Assembly (NCBI GenBank): GCA_011109175.1
Contig: RDEW01000012.1
Span: forward strand, 1,329,141 to 1,393,140
Reading direction: 5' to 3'
DNA from: Dicyema japonicum
Lineage: Eukaryota > Dicyemida > Rhombozoa > Dicyemidae
Length of the DNA: 64,000 nt
The notes below the pieces were generated by a model. It had not been told where the DNA came from and ran no database searches. It was given only the letters and a program-made list of their open reading frames with translations. Positions 56,290 to 64,000 of the stretch are shown one piece after another (positions within the stretch are counted from its first letter, which is position 1; the number at the start of each line of letters is the position of its first letter). A program made the translations under genes and the position numbers.

Positions 56290-57720
56290 AGCTGAAGGAT
56301 TCTAACCCAGTTTACTTCTCGGATGAAGACGTGAAGAATGCGCTGCATTTTACAAGAACAACGTACTCTGCCAGTCCCGACAACATTCCAGTAGTGTTAT
56401 TGAAGAACCTTGGAGATATTGGAGTCGGTTTTCTAACGTCGGTGTATAACTATTCAATTAATTGTAATTTAATACCGTTGTTATGGAAGCAAGCCAACAT
56501 CCGACCTATACTGAAACCTGGAAAACCTAAGGAAGAACCGGCATCATTTAGACCTGTGTCATTGTTATGTTCCATATCGAAAATCCTGGAAAGGCTTGTC
56601 CTTGGGAGATTCAAGGCTTTCTTACCAGAAAAGGATTTTCAACACGGATTCAAGAGCGATTGTTCTACATCAACGTACCTACAGAAATAAACCAACTTCA
56701 TTAGAGATGGTTTTTCAAACAAACCAAGGCATTTGAAACAGTCTTATGTTCCATTTATATTAACAAGGCCTTTGATTCTAATTCGGGAAAAATATTATCA
56801 AAAAAAATTTTTTAGTCCGAGATCCCGGGTAAGCTTAAACTTGGATAACAAATTTCTTAAGTGGACGCCTCGGAGGACTGAAATCAGTCTCACGTCTTCT
56901 CCCAAACGGTGTCCCCAAGGATCTCCTTTATCCCCGCCTTATTCAATTTATACCTGGCAGACCTCCGATACCGGAATCCAATAACGATGTTCTACTCACA
57001 TATGCGGACGACATTGTTTTGGCCTCGCGTGATCGGGATATCCAAAATGCTACAGAAAGATTACAAATTAACCTGGACCGACTCAACGCCTGGGTAATGA
57101 AGAACCGACTCACGATAAATTCCAGAAAGTCGGTCACGTCTATGTTTACTTCAGACAAAAGGTTGGAGAAGATGACTGTCAAGTTAAAATTGGACAACAT
57201 TGAAATCCCCTTCACCAAATGTCAGAAGATCCTGGGAGTGACACTGGATACACACTTATGTTTGTCACCACACATAGCAAACATTGTTCGGAAGTGCGAG
57301 AAGAGGATCAATGTATTAAAATGTTTATCTGGAATATGGAAGACAGTTACCCACCCAGTCTTGATGAACATTTACAAGCAATACATCGAACCATGTTTCT
57401 CGTACGCGTGTGCTTCGTGGGTACCTTCATTATCATGGACGAACACTAAGATAATTGAGGACGTTCAAAAGAAAGCTTTCAGAATGATGGAGCGGTGGTC
57501 TTGTGGGAGACACAGAACCGTCCGACTACTCTGGAGGCCCTCATTAAACAAAACTCCGGCATGCGGGAAGGTGGCCCTGCAAATACAGTCAGCCGCCCTG
57601 TACGAGCTTGTGTGGGTACGAGGGAGGAGCACCGGGAAAGAATGAGGATTTTGGCGGAGCGCATCGGGATCACGTGATAGTTAGTTTTGGTTTTACCGTG
57701 GTCTTGGGTGTTAAATAAAT
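56290..57720 (+). mobile_element. LINE-A, best-preserved RT copy
   Basis: Frame 56331-56690: SASPDNIPVVLLKNLGD, LIPLLWKQANIRPILKPGKP, PASFRPVSLLCSISKILERL, then DFQHGFKSDCST. Motif A (KAFDSN) near 56765, PQGSPLSPALFNLYLADL near 56915-56965 and TYADDIVLASRD near 56999-57030 in shifted frames. The frame 57019-57645 is open for 208 codons through the thumb (QKILGVTLDTHLCLSPHI, YKQYIEPCFSYACASW). The 3' end at 57700-57720 is attaaata-rich. Frameshifts near 56690, 56880 and 57000 inactivate it. CR1/Jockey group by these motifs. Confidence 0.85.
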
Positions 57721-58139
57721 AAAATAAATCAGCTGTAGAGCCGAAACAGGGCGTTTTTTTTGTATTGACTAATGAAAGAGATTGAATGGTTTTTGTGCGA
57801 ACACGTTAGTTGCATTCTGAATGCCTTCAGAACTTTTTGGAATGATGAATCACGTATAACACGTTTTAATTAAACGTGATTGACATTTATAAAATCTGTC
57901 ACCATCGTTTAGTGATTCAAAGAAAACTACGAAGAATGACAGTCAGCTAATGATATTTATTAAAAACCAAGAATCACCATTAAATTAATAAAAGAGAAAA
58001 CACTAGCATTTGCTGGTGTTATTATTTTTCAGGTATGCACCTCACTTAGTTCTGTTTCCTCACAGTATTTTACACACGTCCATTAGGCCCGTGCTACTGA
58101 CAGGGGATCAAGTGAAGTGAATGGCCTAACTGTTTCAAA

Positions 58140-58850
58140 TTACTAAAGAATGGTAGTCCTTGGTTTTCTTTAAACGCGTTTTTGATAGGTTAGAACCCTA
58201 GGAAGTGCAACCATAGCTTACTATTGGCTTAATGTATATAGAAAATCTAGTGTTAAGAGAAAAGCCACCAGTATTGTCCAGGGAGTGTTTTTAAGAAATT
58301 GCGTTTTCTTTCACATGACAACACCTTGTTCAATAATTATCCGAGAGTCAAACGTGGCACCAATTATTTTTGCAGAGTTCTAGCAAGGAATTTGCTTGTC
58401 TTTCAGAAACAATTCTGAGGTAGATCTTCCAATTGAAATAAAGAAATATTATGCGCGATTTTCTGCATATTTATATCCAAACATCAATTTAGGAGATTAT
58501 TGAAATCATGCCGTTAATTAGAATCTTATGATCGAATAGATCTTATCGATCCTTGAAAGATAGTAGAAGTAGAAAGACCTCTAAATATTTATATTAATCT
58601 ATCCAAAACCAAAGAAAATAAAGAAAACACCCAGTTTTTGCAGTAGAAAGGACCTCTTCAAAAATGTTCAATGTAATGTAAGAGTTTCCCAATCTGTCAC
58701 AACCTGAGACACATGGACTACATGATTTCACTAGTAGTATGATCAAGAGAAGGAAGAGACGAAAGTATGAGAAATTTTGACAAAGTATCCATTGGGGCAA
58801 GGGAACTCACGGAGCACTGATTTATGAGACGATATCTTAACCACTACGCA
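58140..58850. repeat. Segment duplicated at 62870-64000
   Basis: 58145-58200 recurs at 62872-62925 and 58515-58830 at 63705-63990; the 315 bases between them are replaced there by LINE-C. A short minus open frame (58594-58800) is not convincing as a gene. Confidence 0.7.
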
Positions 58851-58969
58851 AAATAATATAATTGATTTTATCTCAGCGGGAGCAATATAAAAAATTGAGA
58901 AAATACCGTGGCATTGGGATCGGGCCGCATTCCAGCCGATCCTGTTGAGACATCTGGCGTGCATAAATT

Positions 58970-59115
58970 AAGTTAAATTTATTGAAACTAAAACCACCGT
59001 CATAACCAAAACGAAAAAAATTCAGGTGAAGTCTTCCCTCAGTTGTCCTTTCATCTTTTCCCAGAGTTCAGACTGTGTCCATGTTGGCCCATGCACGTCT
59101 GAGTTTATCAGTTAA
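58970..59115 (-). mobile_element. LINE 3' end fragment
   Basis: Minus strand: HGPTWTQSELWEKMKGQLRE then a stop and an AT-rich 3' tail ending ttaaatttaactt. The tail wording (ttttggtt...gtggt) resembles the end of LINE-A at 57690-57720. Confidence 0.4.
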
Positions 59116-59216
59116 TCGTATATTTTAATTTTATAAAAAATCTGTTTTTTTATATAATAAAATATGAATTTAAATTTTAATGTTTATTAAAAAAGCATAT
59201 TTCCATATCAACAAAA

Positions 59217-59570
59217 TGGCCCATCATGGAGCAACATTACAATCCTACAAAATGAATTAGTGAAATGTTATATTTAGTTGATATTAAAGGTATTGAAGAA
59301 TTGTCAGCAAGAAGGGACGAGCTTAAAAAGGAGATACAAAAAGATGAAGAAGCCAGACTCTCCATTCAAACCGAACTGAGGATCACTACGGACAAATTGG
59401 CTACCATCAACGAACAACTTGCAAAAAAGCTCGCATCTTTCGAGGAATGCTCAAAAATAATAACGAAGCTGAGACTCATACAAAAAGGGTTGTATGATAT
59501 ATTATTAGATTCTCCAAAATTCTCATTCCTTAATACAGACCATTCAAAAGAATGCACACAAGATCACTAA
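59217..59570 (+). CDS. SSNA1: SSNA1 (microtubule-nucleating coiled-coil protein)
   Basis: Starts MAHHGATLQSYK, then NELVKC/IEELSARRDELKKE; a 23-nt intron (59269-59291) splits the codon of C and restores it exactly. The remainder (TTDKLATINEQLAKKLASFE, ECSKII) follows SSNA1/NA14, a ~115-residue single coiled coil that self-assembles into fibrils and promotes microtubule branching at centrosomes and basal bodies. One fault: the A run at 59250-59253 has four A where the frame needs five, giving a stop at 59259. Everything after it is intact, so a sequencing error in the run is the simplest view; otherwise the gene is newly broken. It suggests the organism keeps cilia or basal bodies. Confidence 0.88.
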
Positions 59571-59694
59571 GTGACTTTTTTTTAAATTTATTATTTGATT
59601 TCAAAATAAAACTACTAGGAATAAATGCATTTTTAATGCAACACATTTTTATACAGAATATGATTTTTTAGAATATTTTTTGTAATATTCATCC

Positions 59695-59865
59695 ACATTG
59701 AAAGAAAACTTAAATCTGCAGAAGACCTAGAAGATCTAAGGACAGATGTGCAAAGCAGAGGGCGATGGAGACGCCTAGTGAAGCAGATTTTGAAACGTGT
59801 GGCACAAACGGACCTTAGTTAATATAACGTTTTTTGGTTCTGTGAAGGTGCTTTTTAATAATAAT
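59695..59865 (+). mobile_element. LINE-D C-terminus and (taa)n tail
   Basis: Plus strand: ERKLKSAEDLEDLRTDVQSR, GRWRRLVKQILKRVAQ, stop, then the 3' tail gttctgtgaaggtgcttttt and (aat)n. Ends like the SINE1 and 11475 tails. Confidence 0.7.
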
Positions 59866-60177
59866 AATAATAATTCATCCACATATTTTCCACTTGTACA
59901 CCCAGAAAAACAAACTCACACGATTCTTGTGATACGATCTTAAGGCTACGAACCATTAGATTTAATCTGAAGAACGAATGTACCCGTTCTTGCAACCGAA
60001 CGAGACTTCCATTCACTGTCAAGAGAACAATATCTCTCAAGTTGAAAAATTATCCTTAGTATTTAATTTTGTTTCATTAACAATTAATAATCAGCGTGAA
60101 TGGTGGATAGCAAAACCACTTCAGAACGCTTTTTTTTAAGGATCGAGCGTTCACCGCAATAATAGTAAGAACAAACT

Positions 60178-60770
60178 TCATGCTTGTAGAAACTCTGTCA
60201 CATCAAAAAGAGCGACAACAGGTTCCGGATGTAGAGTCATTTTTCGACATAAATATCCATGCAGTTTGTCAACAGCATTTATCATTTCAAGTCTGCAACT
60301 AGGCCCCACCAGTAGGAGTATTAAAATTTCCTCGTTGATCATAATTGGAAACAATGTTTGTATTTTCAATGTTCGGTGAGTATCCCTGACTAACTTTTCG
60401 TGTCCATTTGGGTGAAAATCATATTTTGGTCGTGTATATTTCCGGAAACACATTAAACAGCCTCAGTATTAATCCACGTAACGGATTGAAGATATTCTTA
60501 GTCATGTCTTTTGTACTTCTTCATCAAAAGCAGCATTTTACTGAGTAACAACCACCGTAACAAGCGAAATGACCAGTTTTCTCGCTGTTATTACATTTCT
60601 CTTCATTTTTTAACAAAAAAAGTTCATATCGAGACCCAAGAAGGGATTCCTTTTCCAACAACAGTGGGAAAATATAGTACGGAAGTGGTATAATATGTCC
60701 ATCGATGTCAAATGACGTGTTCAAACCAAAATCATCGACACAAGCGTCTATATCCTATTTTGAGACAAAT
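60178..60770 (-). CDS. Unidentified split gene
   Basis: Two long open stretches in the same order on the minus strand: about 60755-60524 (DACVDDFGLNTSFDIDGHII, LPYYIFPLLLEKESLLGSRY, ELFLLKNEEKC) and 60453-60178 (YDFHPNGHEKLVRDTHRTLK, INEEILILLLVGPSCRLEMI, LFDVTEFLQA). The texture is that of a globular conserved protein, unlike the surrounding relics. I could not place the intron(s) between them so that frame is kept, and I do not recognise the family. Confidence 0.4.
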
Positions 60771-60854
60771 CAAGCGTGATTATTTTTTTGTAAAAGGACA
60801 GGATCAACTTTATTTAAAATAAAAATTTTTTCAAATCGAATTTCAAACATTAGT

Positions 60855-61240
60855 TTTGATTTGCACATTCTGAATCGATATTGACTAAAAATGATTTCAA
60901 AGAAATCGTATAGGGATTTACATTGGCATTAATTCAAAAGATATCCAATATGAAAAAGTTAAATTAAAAAAATTACACATTGTTTAACGTTTAAGTATTC
61001 GATATTTTTGTTAAATAAAATTCAGAGCAATTATTTATTATTAACCCAGATTCAATGAGTTAAAAGGAAAGAAAGCTCCCAACTAACTTACAAACTCCAG
61101 ACCAAAATAGATGAAGTCCTATTCGACGTGGAAAAAAATCTTGGTTGGTTTCCAGAAATAACAAGTGATTAAGTCGTATCTATGGTAGTTTTTAAGGTAT
61201 TTATTTTTGGTTTCATTTAGGTTGCTGTTTGTAATAGTAA
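60855..61240 (-). repeat. Lectin-unit 5' flank copy
   Basis: Shares attgactgaaaatgattcca-like, ggaaatcgtat, aagatatcca and gatatttatc blocks with 37920-38160, 39290-39430 and 52670-52830, and then 61090-61240 matches 38160-38290. No lectin exon is attached. Confidence 0.5.
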
Positions 61241-61419
61241 ATACCATAACCATTTTCATTAGGTTAAATAATATTTTTAGTTCAACAACCAGATAGGTTT
61301 ATATAACAACATTAAAAATGAGATAATGAATCGTAATTGGAATTACTTCTCAGGATAGTCTAAAACAGTTCGAAGTAGAAAAATATCACAAATGCGATCT
61401 TCTATAAAGTGAATCACAT

Positions 61420-61870
61420 ACAACGTTCGAGGCCTCTCAGCTATATTCAAGAGGAACAACTATCTTAAGATCTGTCACGTTACAAAATTGACATCTGCTG
61501 CGTACAAAAAACAAAAAATGCCCATGGATACGAAGGAATCTTTGGAAACTACCGGATTATCTAACTCCCATCAGACAATAGTTATGACCCTGTAATGAGA
61601 GAATTGTCGGAACAGCAGATGGAAACACGTTCGAAACTGTGAAGTTCAAATTCGAATAAAAGTGCATCAAAGAGGAAACGCAACCAAATATCACATTTGA
61701 TAAGAAAACGACCAAATGACCTCTGGCAGAAATATTTGGACGGTAAGGCGACTGAAATTGAAAACCGTAAGTATGGAAGACGAATGTGGGCGAGGATTGA
61801 TGCACAGCATGGCTCAAACAAACCCCTTTAAGGGTACGCTAAGGAGCTTTTAACCAACTAACTAAATAAA
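61420..61870 (+). mobile_element. LINE-D 5' fragment (endonuclease start), internally deleted
   Basis: ITYNVRGL near 61415 and YKIDICCVQKTKNAHGYEGI (61480-61545) are the opening of a LINE apurinic endonuclease. It then jumps to unrelated coding text (RNQISHLIRKRPNDLWQKYL) and an AT-rich end near 61865. I assign it to LINE-D by the family's usual form only. Confidence 0.5.
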
Positions 61871-62932
61871 GTGAACAATTGTTAAGGAAAGATTATACTA
61901 TTTGTTATCACCTGGGATGGAGTTATCCCGAGATACTTTAAAAACAATTTGGATAAGCTATTTATTTAAGCAGAAATAAGAACTTCATTCAGTAAGTTAT
62001 TTTGAATAGGATTCTCGAAAGTATGCTAATTTAATATTAAAACGGGATGAAGGTTACTGATGAACAGTCATCTCGGCGACTTATCAACTTGTGTCCTCAC
62101 TCGCATTCCGTGAGGACATCCCACTGAATTTTAATAGAGATTGATTGCAACAATATATTCTAGATATTTAATTTATGACATTTTTTGTCATGATTAGTCC
62201 AGGATGCATGTTTTCAATCAACTAACTGATTTAAGAAAAATCATTTATAATAATTTGAGTCCTCGATTTTTACAATGAAAGATATTTGTATAGCGTGACA
62301 TTATTAATTGATTTCTTTGTATACAAAATAATGATCCTTTCCGTCTTCATTTTTTAAATAATTTCGACAAGTTCATGCAGTTGAAATAAGACTTGAAACG
62401 TTAATCACTCCTTGGTACTTTGCTGTAAAAATGATCCGATAATGATTGGTAAGAATAATACAGTTATTTAGCATAGCTCCATAATATTAATTATAAAACC
62501 TTTCAAACATTGCAATAACAGCCCATCCACCAAGAATAAGCTGAGGTTTAAGTAATGGAAACATGACTACTCTTTGGTTGAAGGAGTGTTATTGTATTGT
62601 CTAAATCCCATAACGTCTATGATAAAATATCACTTTCAATTTCATAAAACTGAAAAATTCGAAACATGTTAAATATGATGAGTTGCTTTTATTCTTTAAA
62701 TTATTACTGGAACGAGAGAAATTAGATTTTAATCACTAAAAAGATTTCAGACGCACAGGAAAAGGATATTTTATCATTCTGTTGAATAAAATTCATAAGT
62801 TTTAATTCCTACTAAAGTCAATAAGAAAGAAAGAATAAAACTTATTGAGAGTTCACTTTACTAAAGAATGGAAGTCCTTGGTTTTCTTTAAAAGTATTTT
62901 TGATAGGTTCGACAATATAGCCGAACAAGAGT

Positions 62933-63705
62933 CACTTTATCTAACCAATAATAAAAGTTAATATTTAATAATCAACAACCTCCCTCGTCTGCCTGTTCGC
63001 CAGCCTCCTCAGGCAGGTTCGTTTCTGGTTGTTGAATCAACTCCGAGAGCGCTTGTCCAATTGAACCTTCTGCCCATATGGCATCTCCGGGCTCTGCCTC
63101 CTATACTCCAGTGTCAGGCTCTCTAGTATCCGCTTTAATACAGTAGACTGTAGATAGGCCTGGAGCTTCCTATCTACCACCAACTGCTTCAGATAACCCT
63201 TGTGTATTTTGTTGCAATTCCTTTCCGCGTCATTATTATTGGAATAACGAGGATTTTGCAACCAACCATCTGCCCCATCTCGTTCGCAATAAGTCATACT
63301 TCCTTTTTTCTTCCACTTCCACAGTCTGCAAACGGTCTTGAGATGTAATGCCAACCTCTATCATTAGGGCTTCGCCAGACTCCTTATCGTGTGCCACAAT
63401 GTCCGGTTTATTGTGCTTGCCTGGTGTTCTCTACTACAGATTGCACCTTAGCAACTTTCTGGTGTGACGAATACCATACTTATTGCATAGTAGAAGATGA
63501 AGACTCCTTACTACCTCGTTATGCATCCACACATAGTTGTGGCAGAACATGGATCCGCACCGAGTGGCTAAATGATCAACCGACATGCTCCTTGACTTAC
63601 AATGGAGACATGTATTTGTTGATCGACCCCAAAAAATATTGCGGTCTTGCAGATATGTGTACAGCGCCTCCGATCGAGGTGAGTTTTCATAGTATTTTAG
63701 CCATT
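62933..63705 (-). mobile_element. LINE-C 3' half, second copy
   Basis: Collinear with 17765-18660 at high similarity: 3' terminus aaccaataataaaagttaat, GYLKQLVVDRKLQAYLQSTV, LESLTLEYRRQSPEMPYGQK, EVEKKRKYDL-like text and the VDHLA-RC-SML zinc knuckle at 63470-63600. A stretch around 63420 is deleted relative to the first copy, removing part of the endonuclease core. It is inserted in the duplicated segment of 58140-58850. Confidence 0.75.
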
Positions 63706-64000
63706 AGAATCTTTGATCGAATAGATCTTATCGATCCTTTAAGAGACAATAGAGAGACCTCTTAATATCTCAAATAAATCTATCCAAAACTATAGAAAAT
63801 AAAGAAAACAGCCAGTCTTTGCAGTTGGACGGACCTCTTAAAAAGTGCACCTATCGAATGAGAAAGTCGCGCTAATTTATCACCAACTGAGAAGCATAGA
63901 CTATGTGATTTCACTCTAGTACTATGGGAAAAGATAAGGAAGTGACGAAAGAATGAGAATCCTTTTACAAAGTAACCAAAGGGGCAATGGAACTCATAAA

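Noticed and set aside
1-64000. A microsporidian or other fungal source, suggested by LINE-C and tiny introns
   Set aside because: Ig-fold receptor, C-type lectins, HP1 with chromoshadow domain and SSNA1 together are animal-like and absent from microsporidia; introns are also in nearly every gene.

Overview
The window is AT-rich animal nuclear DNA: intron-split single genes, an immunoglobulin-type membrane receptor, C-type lectins and HP1-like chromodomain copies sit in a dense field of decayed transposons. The most diagnostic trait is intron size. Wherever a gene could be read through by homology or by an open frame, its introns are almost all 21-30 nt with GT/AG ends (a few are 35, 41 and 56). 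Introns that small are known as a habit of dicyemid mesozoans. I therefore suggest a dicyemid or a similarly reduced animal; this is inference from intron size, not from a marker gene.

Host genes, left to right: two frame-broken HP1-like genes and two older relics (2354-8960); an intact 414-residue immunoglobulin-superfamily receptor (14167-15559, minus) and its decayed duplicate (24479-25870, minus); a two-finger C2H2 protein (21650-22475); POLA2, DNA polymerase alpha subunit B (26257-28076, minus), the best supported gene, with three stray fragments elsewhere; a small basic coiled-coil protein (30032-30474); a secreted C-type lectin (36097-36588); a tandem/dispersed lectin family (37690-40505 and 52370-53930); a broken NUP98-like nucleoporin (46631-48695); SSNA1 (59217-59570); and an unidentified split gene (60178-60770).

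Mobile DNA fills most of the rest. I use working labels. LINE-A: CR1/Jockey-like, best copy 56290-57720. LINE-B: RT with QQGDPLGP and YLDDG plus a C-terminal endonuclease-like part. LINE-C: R2/CRE-type with a PD-(D/E)XK endonuclease, C-terminal copies at 17765-18660 and 62933-63705, a diverged copy at 42380-44260. LINE-D: RTE-like, short 3' tails ending in (taa)n. SINE1 and SINE2: tRNA-derived, sharing a 3' tail with LINE-D. DNA transposons are hAT relics (95-1840, 10340-11254), a complete 776-bp non-autonomous hAT element with its 8-bp target duplication (45595-46370), and two pogo/Tigger-like relics (35177, 53944). Nearly every coding copy is truncated or frame-broken.

The host genes do not form a pathway or operon. 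The unifying story is a region repeatedly duplicated, inverted and invaded: the receptor plus the POLA2 tail were copied together, the lectin unit was multiplied, and LINE-B landed inside the nucleoporin. Long stretches without a call (about 5220-5680, 12720-13110, 20350-21640, 23240-23870, 45560-45590, 50440-51290) show only AT-rich sequence to my eye.
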